Assembly (NCBI GenBank): GCA_030692925.1
Contig: JAUYBY010000013.1
Coordinates: 1-57,285 of the forward strand
Direction: 5' to 3'
DNA length: 57,285 nucleotides
Source of the DNA: Candidatus Zixiibacteriota bacterium
GTDB lineage: Bacteria > Zixibacteria > MSB-5A5 > RBG-16-43-9
Shown: one piece after another, positions 25,658 through 33,468 of the stretch
How positions within the stretch are numbered: position 1 is the stretch's first letter
How the letters are laid out: every line of letters starts with the position of its first letter
Notes under the pieces: generated by a model
The model's database searches: none
Told to the model about the DNA's origin: nothing
What the model saw: only the letters and a program-made list of their open reading frames with translations
Made by a program: the position numbers and the translations under genes

Positions 25658-27427
25658 ATGTCTGAAGAAACCCTGGATTTGAAATCGGACCTGAATGAAC
25701 TTCAGGACCAATCGAATGAGCTTCTCAAAGCAGCTCAGGAGGTAGTAAACCTTTTTATCAAAGCTATAAAGATTTTCTGCATCTATCCTCCGGACAACCC
25801 CATACCCAAGGAATTCAGGAATAACCTTTTCAGAAAATTAACGGAATTTTTAGATGAAAATGAGGAGCTGAAATTAGGGATTGACCAATCCAGGCTTTTT
25901 TTTAAAGACAAGGTCATTTTAAAGGAGGAGAAGAAAGACGAAGGGGTTGCTTTTGCCCTGTACCGGGACGGGATAAGGGAGGTAAGCTTTCAAAAAGGGC
26001 TGGAGCAGGAGGAACTGTTCTCCTTTCTGGAAGCTATTACCAGTTGTATAAAATCCATTTTGCCAGAGGATGACCTGGTTACCCTTTTCTGGGAAAAAGA
26101 TTTACCCCACATAAAGTTCTCAGCAGTGGATGAATTCTTAACTGAGGATATAAGCGATCTTCCCCAGCCGACTGGAAGCAAGGACTTAAAAGAGCTTTAT
26201 TACTCGGAGGTAGACCTGGAGGGGAGCAGGGAAAGGGAGATAAGTCAACCTTCCAAAATCCAGGTGGAAAGGTTCTTGCGAGATTTAGACCTTATTCCGC
26301 AGAGAGAATTGGATGAGCTCAAATTCCTGCTGGAGAAAGATAAGAGCTTTGAGCCTTTGAAGGAGATGTTCTTTATCCTCAAGGAGGTTTTATCCGCCGA
26401 TAGTGAGTTCTCGGATTTCTCAGAAACCATCTTGCTGTTGGAGAAGCTCTTAGATTCACTGGTAGGTCAGGAGGATTTCTATCTGGCCTCTGAGGTCTTG
26501 CTCCTGCTTAAGAATTTAGGAGAGGCAGAATCTGAGGCCGGGCAAGCTCACAGAACTGAAAGGATCAAGGAAGCCCTGAACCGGGCAGGAGATAAGGAGA
26601 GGGTGAAAACTCTCACCCAGATTTTAAATCAGAACCCCAGGCTGGATCTTTTTTCTGCCAGAAAATATCTTTCCCTTTTGAGCCGGAACACCATACCCCA
26701 TCTGGTGGACATGTTAGGTGAGCTGGAGAATTTTGCTACCCGTTCGATGGTCTGCACCGTGCTGGAGAGTTGGGGAGAAAAGAATATCGAGCTTTTGAGC
26801 AAAGGGGTTTATGACCGGAGATGGTACGTGGTCAGGAATATCGTCGGGGTCTTAGGACGCATCGGCTCACCTCTGGCTATACCTTATCTGAAAAGAACTA
26901 TCGGGCACGAGGATCTGAGGGTGAGAAAACAGACCTTAGAAGCACTCTCCCGGATCAAAGGGGAGGAGGTCAACTCAATTCTTCTGAGTATCCTTGAAGA
27001 CCCGGAGGAAAAGCTGAGGGTTAGGGCTGCCAGGTTTTTGGGTGAAAGACCCTGCCAGGAAGTTGTTGATTATATCTCAAATCTGGTTAGCAGAAAAGAT
27101 TTCCGGGATAAAAGCCCGGAGGAAAAAAAAGTCCTGCTGGAGACTTTAGCCCATACAGGCAAAGATGAGGCGGTTAATTTATTTAAAAAGATGATTTTGA
27201 AAAAAACTTGGTTTAAAAAGGAAAAACAAAAGGAGACCTCTTATCTGGCTTTAAAGGCTTTAGCCAGTGTGAATACCCCTTCAAGCCTGGAGGCTTTAAA
27301 GGAATTAAGCTCAAGCGGCAGCAGGAAAACCAGGCAGCAGGCTAATCTACTGCGGGAGAAGTTCTCCTCTTTTCAAAAGTCCGGTGAGGGCAGAACACCT
27401 GAGGTTGAGAAGGAGTTCGAGATTTGA
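25658..27427 (+). CDS. HEAT-repeat protein with an N-terminal domain shared with the next gene
   Basis: 589 residues. Residues about 18-160 (AAQEVVNLFIKAIKIFCIYP ... KDLPHIKF) align with the N-terminus of the HD-GYP protein downstream (GKGLVNLFYATIRTAALYEP ... NLGHIRL). The middle is acidic and helical. From about 340 to 560 there are HEAT/PBS-lyase-type repeats (WYVVRNIVGVLGRIGSPLAI, DLRVRKQTLEALSRI, KLRVRAARFLGE). No catalytic motif is seen; it is probably a cytoplasmic scaffold or regulator. Its TGA overlaps the TTG start of the next gene, so the two are translationally coupled. Confidence 0.75.
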   Translation: MSEETLDLKSDLNELQDQSNELLKAAQEVVNLFIKAIKIFCIYPPDNPIPKEFRNNLFRKLTEFLDENEELKLGIDQSRLFFKDKVILKEEKKDEGVAFALYRDGIREVSFQKGLEQEELFSFLEAITSCIKSILPEDDLVTLFWEKDLPHIKFSAVDEFLTEDISDLPQPTGSKDLKELYYSEVDLEGSREREISQPSKIQVERFLRDLDLIPQRELDELKFLLEKDKSFEPLKEMFFILKEVLSADSEFSDFSETILLLEKLLDSLVGQEDFYLASEVLLLLKNLGEAESEAGQAHRTERIKEALNRAGDKERVKTLTQILNQNPRLDLFSARKYLSLLSRNTIPHLVDMLGELENFATRSMVCTVLESWGEKNIELLSKGVYDRRWYVVRNIVGVLGRIGSPLAIPYLKRTIGHEDLRVRKQTLEALSRIKGEEVNSILLSILEDPEEKLRVRAARFLGERPCQEVVDYISNLVSRKDFRDKSPEEKKVLLETLAHTGKDEAVNLFKKMILKKTWFKKEKQKETSYLALKALASVNTPSSLEALKELSSSGSRKTRQQANLLREKFSSFQKSGEGRTPEVEKEFEI

Positions 27428-28899
27428 ACAAGTTAGCTGAGCAAGTGACAAGTCAGGAGAGGAAGCAGAATAAGGAAAACTACCTCTACCTTTTGGAAAA
27501 AGGAAAGGGATTGGTCAACCTATTCTATGCGACTATCAGGACTGCTGCCTTATATGAGCCTAATAACGATGCCTTCCGGAAGCAGATCGGGCCCCTTATG
27601 CAGGCGGTGAGGGAGATCATCGAGCACGAGGGGGAGCTTTCCTTCAGCTCTAAGGAAGGGTATCTGTTTTTGAACCAAGCCCGTCTCAGGCTGGATTTTG
27701 AGAATTATGTCGCCAGCAGGTTTATCCTGGAGTTCACCCAGAAACTGCAGATTTATAAGCTAACTTTAGAGTCAGGTATTTCTCAGGCCGAGCTGCAAGA
27801 CCTGATCTGCATTCTGGCACATATCGATCCGAATGAAAAGGAACCGTTTGAGGTGATAGAGAAGAAAATCTTTGAGCAGAATCTGGGACATATCCGTCTG
27901 GAAAAAGAAAGGGAACACCCGGTTCCGGAAGCTGAACTGACATCTTTAGACCAGAGGAGAACTGCCAAGAAGACCTTTTACAGAGCCATCTCCGTGGTCA
28001 GGGAGTTTAGCCAGCGGACCCAGTCGGGCAAAGGGATGAACCTGGTCAAAGTAAAAAGGCTGGTTCAATCCCTGGTCGACCAGATTCTGCAGAACGAGGA
28101 GATCTTCCTGGAGCTTTCGGCTTTAAAAAACTATGACGAGTATACCTACCTACATTCCACCAACGTCTGCATCCTGTCTTTGCTTTTGGGCTTGAGATTG
28201 GGCTTGAGTAAAAGGGAACTGTGCGAATTAGGACTTGCCGCCCTTTTTCACGATATCGGCAAGGTAAAGCTGCCTCTGGAGCTTTTGAACAAGCCCTCTG
28301 AGTTTGATGAATCGGAATGGGCGAAAATGAGAAAGCACCCTGTAATGGGAGTGAAAAACCTCCTGGCCAGTCTCAAGCTGGATCCCTTTTCGATCCGGGC
28401 AATGCTGGTCAGTTTTGAACATCACCTGAACCTGAACCTCTCAGGTTATCCCAAGCTTAAGGAAAAAAGGGACTTGAATCTTTTCTCACGCATCGTCAGC
28501 ATAGTCGATACCTATGATGCGATGACCTCAGGACGGGTATATCTCAAGACCCCTTTTCCACCAGATGAGGCTTTGAGAAAGATGTTCTACGTTCGGGAGA
28601 AAGTATATGATCCCTCCCTTCTCAAGCTCTTCATCAATCTGTTAGGAGTTTACCCGGTCGGTTCTTTAGTCCTTTTGAATGACGGGCAGATCGGGCTCGT
28701 GACAAAGAACAACCCGGATAACCCATCCTCTCCTAAAGTAAAATTGATTGCAGATCAGGAGGGAACCAAAGAGGTGCCTGAGATTCTTGACTTAAGCCAG
28801 GACTCGTCTTCTTCAGCCGAGCCAGGCGCATCCAGGTCGATCCTGAGATGTATAGACCCCCAGAAGTATAATCTGGATCTTTCTCAATTTATTCTTTAA
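27424..28899 (+). CDS. HD-GYP domain protein with an N-terminal domain shared with the preceding gene
   Basis: 491 residues, TTG start inside the previous stop, with AAGGAG 8 bases upstream. Residues about 10-170 match the N-terminal domain of the HEAT-repeat protein. The HD-GYP domain (about 235-420) has YLHSTNVCILSLLLGL, the HD pair in ALFHDIGKVKLP, RKHPVMGVKNLL, FEHHLNLNLSGYPKL and SIVDTYDAMTS. The metal-binding His/Asp residues are present, but HHExxDGxGYP is eroded to HHLNLNLSGYP, so c-di-GMP phosphodiesterase activity is plausible rather than certain. The C-terminus has a small beta domain (VGSLVLLNDGQIGLVTK). Confidence 0.82.
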   Translation: MNKLAEQVTSQERKQNKENYLYLLEKGKGLVNLFYATIRTAALYEPNNDAFRKQIGPLMQAVREIIEHEGELSFSSKEGYLFLNQARLRLDFENYVASRFILEFTQKLQIYKLTLESGISQAELQDLICILAHIDPNEKEPFEVIEKKIFEQNLGHIRLEKEREHPVPEAELTSLDQRRTAKKTFYRAISVVREFSQRTQSGKGMNLVKVKRLVQSLVDQILQNEEIFLELSALKNYDEYTYLHSTNVCILSLLLGLRLGLSKRELCELGLAALFHDIGKVKLPLELLNKPSEFDESEWAKMRKHPVMGVKNLLASLKLDPFSIRAMLVSFEHHLNLNLSGYPKLKEKRDLNLFSRIVSIVDTYDAMTSGRVYLKTPFPPDEALRKMFYVREKVYDPSLLKLFINLLGVYPVGSLVLLNDGQIGLVTKNNPDNPSSPKVKLIADQEGTKEVPEILDLSQDSSSSAEPGASRSILRCIDPQKYNLDLSQFIL

Positions 28900-28950
28900 G
28901 GATTGACTTTTAATTCCGCTTCTTTATATTCTCGGATAAAGGTAAATAGT

Positions 28951-29595
28951 ATGAACTGGAGAAAAAAAGAGTTCTGGATAACTTGCGGGCTTCTGATTAT
29001 AACCCTTATCCTGGTAAATCTTCTGCGCTATTCACGCGTGGAATCAAAAAGACTGCCCGGTTTTGCCCTTATTCCTATGCAATCCGGGAACTGGAGTGGG
29101 CAGGAGTATTTCTTTCCGGATCAGACTTACGAGCTTTTGAAAGCTGATGCTTCCACATTAAGGAGATATGCTAACAACGAGGGAAAGGAGCTTTATCTAT
29201 TCATCTCCTATTTCAAAAGCCAGAAATACGGCTCCCAGATTCATTCTCCGAAAAACTGCCTGCCGGGAAGCGGCTGGAAAATTCTGAGCAGGGAAAAAAC
29301 CAGGATAAAAGGAACTTCCGGGTCCAGTCTTCTGGTAAACCGGCTTTTGATCTCGGACAATCGGTCCAAAGAGGTTATGTATTACTGGTTCCAGACCAGA
29401 AGCGGACTCGTCACGAGCGAGCTGGGATTAAAGCTGGACCTGGTCATCAACTCGCTAAAAAGAGCACCCACAGATGCTGCTTTTATCCGCATAAATCTGC
29501 CTTTAAACCAGATCTCAGAAAGAGAGGCTCTTTTTATGGTCGAGGATTTTCTGAAGGTTTTTCAGCCCAGGATAAAAGAGGCTCTGCCTTTTTAA
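28951..29595 (+). CDS. EpsI-family (DUF3485) exosortase-associated protein
   Basis: 214 residues from ATG 28951; an upstream TTG at 28903 lacks the usual N-terminus. One N-terminal membrane segment (FWITCGLLIITLILVNLL), then a periplasmic domain with WSGQEYFF, LYLFISYFKSQKYGSQIHSP and the family hallmark HSPKNCLPGSGWKIL containing the conserved Cys. EpsI proteins accompany exosortases and exopolysaccharide export and may act as a protease-like partner. No exosortase gene is in the window, so its partner must lie elsewhere or the gene is an orphan. Confidence 0.83.
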   Translation: MNWRKKEFWITCGLLIITLILVNLLRYSRVESKRLPGFALIPMQSGNWSGQEYFFPDQTYELLKADASTLRRYANNEGKELYLFISYFKSQKYGSQIHSPKNCLPGSGWKILSREKTRIKGTSGSSLLVNRLLISDNRSKEVMYYWFQTRSGLVTSELGLKLDLVINSLKRAPTDAAFIRINLPLNQISEREALFMVEDFLKVFQPRIKEALPF

Positions 29596-29872
29596 ATCGT
29601 AAGGGCACTGCTCCATACCAAACTTCTTTATGCCTTGGTAGGGTGAGTTAACCATAAAAACTCCTTGATGCTTATTCATATTCTCTCCCTGAAAAGTAAA
29701 TCATAAAAATGCGTATTTCGGTTTTTAGCCTATATCTATTCTTTAAACCAGGGTCGAGGTTGGGCTCACTTCTCAGATCAAAGAAAGAATTTAGGGGAAT
29801 AATGTTTCCTGGGGTTTATAATTGGTAAATTCTTCCGATAATCTGAAATAGACATCTTTTAGAGGAGTTTTT
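29596..29872. other. 277-base gap before the PilZ-PilT gene
   Basis: No gene, no clear promoter and no repeat of the families seen elsewhere. A ribosome-binding site AGAGGAG lies just before the next ATG. Confidence 0.4.
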
Positions 29873-31306
29873 ATGAATAGTGAAAAAAGAGGCTCCAGAA
29901 GGATAAAGACCCATTTCGACTTTGATTTCAGGGTGCCGGACTCAACCAATACTGCTGTTTTTACCAATTCCAGGACCAAAGATATCTCCACCTCCGGAAT
30001 GCAGTTTATCTCACCGTTTCCTTTAGCCATTGGCTCGAGCGTGGAGATCAAGCTACACCTGTCAAGAGCAACTCAACCTCTGAACATCATTGGCAAGGTG
30101 GCTTATATCTCTCAGTGGGAGATGGAGCAATACGTTATCGGCGTGACTTTCACTCAGCTTGAGCCAGAAGCCCAGGAGGCTTTAAAAAAGCAGATCCAAA
30201 GTATTGACATTTATCCTTTGCTGGAACAGATGGTAAAAGAGCAGGCATCCGATCTACACCTGACCGCGAATCATCTTCCTACTTTGAGGGTCGACCGGGA
30301 ATTGAAAAACTTGGGTAATAAGTCCTTGTCTCCAGATGAAGCGAAAAGATTGATTTATTCAGTTATGACCCCCCAGCAGATCAGTAGTTTCGAGAAGATA
30401 AAAGAGTCAAACTTCGCCTACTCCATTTCTAATCTGGGAAGATGGAGGGTGAATGTGCATTTCCAGCAGGGTAATGTGGAATCAGCCTTTCGTCTGATCA
30501 AACCGCCTGACAAAAGCATTGCTGAGCTGGGGCTACCTCACGTGGTAGAAGAGCTGGCCAAGTGCAATGATGGTTTAGTTGTGGTGTCCGGGCCGGCAGG
30601 AGTCGGGAAAAGCACTACCATAGCCGCAATGATCGAACTGATAAACAAGGAATCCAAAAAAGTGATTATCACTCTGGAAGACCCGATTGAATTTGTGCAC
30701 CAGAGTAAGAAATCCTTAATTAAACAGAGAGAGATCGGGATCGATACTCATTCCTTCAAGCACGGTTTAAAGCACGTCTTGAGGCAGGATCCGAACGTAA
30801 TCTTCATCGGGGAAGTCAGGGATCTGGAGACAATGGTCACCGCCCTGACCGCAGCAGAAACCGGACACCTGGTTTTTACCACCTTGCATACCAGTGATGC
30901 ACCTCAGACCGTCAACCGTATCCTGGGGATTTTTCCGCATGACCAGAGGCAGGGGGCGGCTCTGCAGCTTTCCTCCTGTTTAAAGGGAGTCATCTGCCAG
31001 AAGCTTCTTCCCAGGAGGGATAACCAGGGGCTGGTGCCGGTTACTGAGGTTTTGATCGGGACACCTGCGGTAAAGGGGACTATAAGACAGATGAAGATCG
31101 AACAGTTAGCCTCGTTAATCCAGACCGGGGCTCAGGATCAGATGCAGAGTATGGACAATTCGATTTTCAATTTCTATGAGAGGAAATTAATCTCCTATGA
31201 AACTGCAGCCAACTGGATTAAAGAAGGCATAGTTATGAATGCTTTAATCGAGAAAAGAAGGCAGGAACAATTAGCCTTTCAGAGAATGGCAGAAAAGGTG
31301 CGCTAA
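29873..31306 (+). CDS. PilT-like type IV pilus retraction ATPase with an N-terminal PilZ domain
   Basis: 477 residues. Residues 1-110 form a PilZ domain with both c-di-GMP motifs: RGSRR (RxxxR) and DISTSGM (D/N-x-S-x2-G). From about 118 on is the PilT ATPase: EQASDLHLTANHLPTLRVD, Walker A GPAGVGKST, Asp box ITLEDPIEF, Walker B VIFIGEVRDLETM and His box HLVFTTLHTSDA. PilT drives pilus retraction in twitching motility. Fusion to a c-di-GMP receptor suggests direct second-messenger control of retraction (inference). AGAGGAG precedes the ATG; a strong terminator follows. Confidence 0.93.
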   Translation: MNSEKRGSRRIKTHFDFDFRVPDSTNTAVFTNSRTKDISTSGMQFISPFPLAIGSSVEIKLHLSRATQPLNIIGKVAYISQWEMEQYVIGVTFTQLEPEAQEALKKQIQSIDIYPLLEQMVKEQASDLHLTANHLPTLRVDRELKNLGNKSLSPDEAKRLIYSVMTPQQISSFEKIKESNFAYSISNLGRWRVNVHFQQGNVESAFRLIKPPDKSIAELGLPHVVEELAKCNDGLVVVSGPAGVGKSTTIAAMIELINKESKKVIITLEDPIEFVHQSKKSLIKQREIGIDTHSFKHGLKHVLRQDPNVIFIGEVRDLETMVTALTAAETGHLVFTTLHTSDAPQTVNRILGIFPHDQRQGAALQLSSCLKGVICQKLLPRRDNQGLVPVTEVLIGTPAVKGTIRQMKIEQLASLIQTGAQDQMQSMDNSIFNFYERKLISYETAANWIKEGIVMNALIEKRRQEQLAFQRMAEKVR

Positions 31307-31319
31307 GATTAAAGAAGAA

Positions 31320-31373
31320 GGAGCCAAAAGGGAGAGTTTTTTTAAAAACTCTTCCTTTTTCTTTTTGGTTCCT
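31320..31373 (+). terminator. Terminator after the PilZ-PilT gene
   Basis: A long stem GGAGCCAAAAGG...AGAGTTTTT pairs with AAAAACTCT...CCTTTTTCTTTTTGGTTCC, with T-tracts in the 3' half. Confidence 0.75.
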
Positions 31374-31422
31374 TTAATGCTTCAGAAGTGGAAATTGGCA
31401 GCAAAAAATCAAAGATTTTTCC

Positions 31423-31450
31423 TTGATTTAAAATAGTCTCCAGTTATATT
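31423..31450 (+). promoter_or_regulatory. Possible promoter of the secreted protein gene at 31501
   Basis: TTGATT (31423-31428), 16-nt spacer, TATATT (31445-31450). Confidence 0.45.
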
Positions 31451-31500
31451 ATAAATGTTTACATCAACAAGAAAAGATAGATCCAAAATCTGGTGTCAAA

Positions 31501-32097
31501 ATGAATGACTTGACAATCTCTAAGATCTCGATAAAATCATTCAGTGTATGGAAAATATTTGTTTTTTTTGTTCTTATCTTGATTTCATATTCCCGCATGT
31601 TTGGAACCAAACCTGTTGATCCCTACGAAGATGCCAGGAGATATCTTGATGCAGGTCTGGTGATAGTAGGTCAGGTTCTTTCTTGCACAACTACAGTTAC
31701 CGAAGAAAGGGAAATACCTGGAGACAGCGGGTGGGTAAATCATCAGGATAAGCTTATGAAGACTTATACTATAAGAGTGGATAGCGTGCTAAAGGGCTCC
31801 ATCCCTGATTCTACCATCATTATCCAAAGTGAATCGTTTAATACTTGGAGGTCAAGACTCTTTAACATTGGTGAAAAAGGGGACTCTTTATTTCTGGGAC
31901 AGGATTTCCTGAGTATTGACGAAAGCGATGCTGTTGTTCCTGAGTCAGGTAAATTTATTCTACTGCTCAAAGAAGTAGATGGAATTTATACCTCCATCCT
32001 GTGCAGGGCTTATGACAAATTCAACCTTGATTTTTTAAAAGAAGTAAAAGAAAAAGGCGAAGATTATTTTAAACCGCCTAAACCTTTAGGGGAATAA
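31501..32097 (+). CDS. Secreted protein of unknown function
   Basis: 198 residues with a hydrophobic N-terminal segment (FSVWKIFVFFVLILISYS) that is a signal peptide or anchor. The mature part is beta-rich: LVIVGQVLSCTTTVTEE, YTIRVDSVLKGSIPDSTIII, SGKFILLLKEVDGIYTSIL. This order (export motif, strand with VLKG, GxxyLLxL strand) resembles netrin/TIMP-like OB-fold secreted proteins, but only by pattern. No strong ribosome-binding site. It is followed by a palindromic repeat and then the leader RNA of the ABC transporter. Confidence 0.6.
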   Translation: MNDLTISKISIKSFSVWKIFVFFVLILISYSRMFGTKPVDPYEDARRYLDAGLVIVGQVLSCTTTVTEEREIPGDSGWVNHQDKLMKTYTIRVDSVLKGSIPDSTIIIQSESFNTWRSRLFNIGEKGDSLFLGQDFLSIDESDAVVPESGKFILLLKEVDGIYTSILCRAYDKFNLDFLKEVKEKGEDYFKPPKPLGE

Positions 32098-32133
32098 GGG
32101 TGTCAAGGAAACGACGCTCCATAAGGATGTAGG

Positions 32134-32160
32134 GTAGGGGCAATTCATGAATGCCCCTAC
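32134..32160. repeat. Palindromic element, GTAGGGGC family
   Basis: Arms GTAGGGGCATTCATG-like: GTAGGGGCA / ATGCCCCTAC with core ATTCATGA. It is nearly identical to the element at 34274-34301, and the two flank the ABC ATPase and first permease genes. Confidence 0.8.
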
Positions 32161-32207
32161 GATCTGGCAAAATCAGCCATTAATTTCAAAAAAATCAAAA
32201 ATTTTCC

Positions 32208-32235
32208 TTGACAAAATAAATTACCTGCGTATAAT
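32208..32235 (+). promoter_or_regulatory. Consensus promoter of the ABC transporter leader RNA
   Basis: TTGACA (32208-32213), 16-nt spacer, TATAAT (32230-32235). Transcription should begin near 32242, directly at the base of the first stem of the structured leader. Confidence 0.85.
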
Positions 32236-32241
32236 AATAAA

Positions 32242-32426
32242 AATTGTAGCCTTTTATCGGAATTTGGATCCGTAGGACGGAGGTGGACAGAGTGAAAATC
32301 AGAATTAATACAAATCATTGCACAGGGGATACTCTGCCCACTTTTGAGGGTAAAAGGCTGAAATGAGATAGGCAAAAATCCAGTTAATTGAAACCGTGGC
32401 TTATCCAGAGTAGATCACGGTTTTTT
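32242..32426 (+). ncRNA. Structured leader RNA with intrinsic terminator (unassigned riboswitch-like element)
   Basis: Outer stem AGCCTTTTA (32248-32256) with TAAAAGGCT (32351-32359), 9 bp. Second stem GTGG-A-CAGAGT (32283-32293) with ACTCTG-C-CCAC (32331-32341), ten pairs and one A.C mismatch. A small hairpin CGGA...TCCG lies at 32258-32272. Downstream, AAACCGTG (32391-32398) pairs with CACGGTTT (32416-32423) and runs into T6, an intrinsic terminator. GATAGGC (32367-32373) can pair with GCTTATC (32399-32405) in the terminator loop, a possible competing fold. The ATPase gene starts 29 bases later. I match it to no known riboswitch class. Confidence 0.6.
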
Positions 32427-32454
32427 AGTTTATAAATATAAAGAGGATTTTAAT

Positions 32455-33468
32455 ATGAGTTACGCCATAGAAACTTTAGAGTTGACCCGGACTTTCAAAA
32501 AAGGTAAAAAGAAGAACAATTCCAATTCCAAACAGCCAGAGCTTATTATGGCTCTGGATGAGGTCAACCTGACCATAAATCCAGGCGAGCTTTTCGGAGT
32601 ATTGGGTCCGAATGGTGCAGGCAAGACCACTTTGATAAAAATCCTGTCAACTCTTCTCCTGCCTACTTCGGGGATTGGTTTAGTAGATGGAATAGACGTG
32701 GCAAAATATCCGGAAAAGGTCAGGAAGAAGATAAATATGGTCTCAGGCGGGGAGCATTCTGGTTACGGTATTCTGACTGTAAGGGAGAACCTGTGGATGT
32801 TCTCCCAGCTTTACGGAATGCAGACTAAGGTCGCCTTGCAGAGAATAGATGAGCTGATGAATCTTTTAGGGATGCAGGAATATTCCCGGCTCAAAATCTC
32901 CAAGCTTTCCACCGGGATGAGGCAGAAAATGAACATCATCCGCGGATTTGTGTGTGACCCGCAGATACTGTTCCTGGACGAGCCGACTTTAGGCCTGGAC
33001 GTGCAGATCTCCAGAGAGGTGAGGAAATTGATTAAATCCTGGGTAAAAGAAAAAAAGGAGAAGACAGTCCTTCTGACCACCCATTATATGGCTGAGGCAG
33101 ATGAGCTTTGCGACCGGGTAGCGATTATCGATAACGGAAAGGTCTTAGCCTGCGACTCCCCTTCTAACCTGAAAACGTCGCTAAAGCAGGACGCTGTTTT
33201 TCATATCGAGGTCAACCTGATGCTGGATAATCTGGACCGCTTTAACCAGATACCAGGAGTCAGAAAATTCGCCTATGAGCACAAACCCCATACTGGAAGG
33301 ACTGATTTGAAATTCATCCTGGAAAACGACTCTTATATCTCCGCTGTAACCGGGGAGATTAGCAACAACGGCTCAGAGATTTTGAGTTTATCCAAAACTG
33401 AGCCAACCTTAGAGGATGTCTTTGTCTCCTTATGCGGTAAAGGGTTAGAAGATGAAAACAGAACTTAG
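32455..33468 (+). CDS. ABC transporter ATP-binding protein (ABC-2 type)
   Basis: 337 residues. Walker A GPNGAGKTTLIK, signature LSTGMRQKMN, Walker B ILFLDEPTLGLDV and switch His in VLLTTHYMAEADE. The C-terminal extension (about 230-337) is typical of drug/antibiotic or polysaccharide exporters such as the DrrA/NodI type. A low-complexity Lys/Asn insert (KKGKKKNNSNSKQPE) lies near the N-terminus. It overlaps the first permease gene by 17 bases. Expression is probably set by the leader RNA with terminator just upstream. Confidence 0.93.
   Translation: MSYAIETLELTRTFKKGKKKNNSNSKQPELIMALDEVNLTINPGELFGVLGPNGAGKTTLIKILSTLLLPTSGIGLVDGIDVAKYPEKVRKKINMVSGGEHSGYGILTVRENLWMFSQLYGMQTKVALQRIDELMNLLGMQEYSRLKISKLSTGMRQKMNIIRGFVCDPQILFLDEPTLGLDVQISREVRKLIKSWVKEKKEKTVLLTTHYMAEADELCDRVAIIDNGKVLACDSPSNLKTSLKQDAVFHIEVNLMLDNLDRFNQIPGVRKFAYEHKPHTGRTDLKFILENDSYISAVTGEISNNGSEILSLSKTEPTLEDVFVSLCGKGLEDENRT

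Noticed and set aside
32247..32430. Resemblance of the leader RNA to SAM-I (CTTATCCAGAG) and cobalamin (CAGGGGATACTCTGCCC) riboswitch boxes
   Set aside because: The SAM-like string lies inside the terminator loop with none of the following conserved core, and the B12-like string lacks the rest of the large cobalamin aptamer. Both look coincidental.
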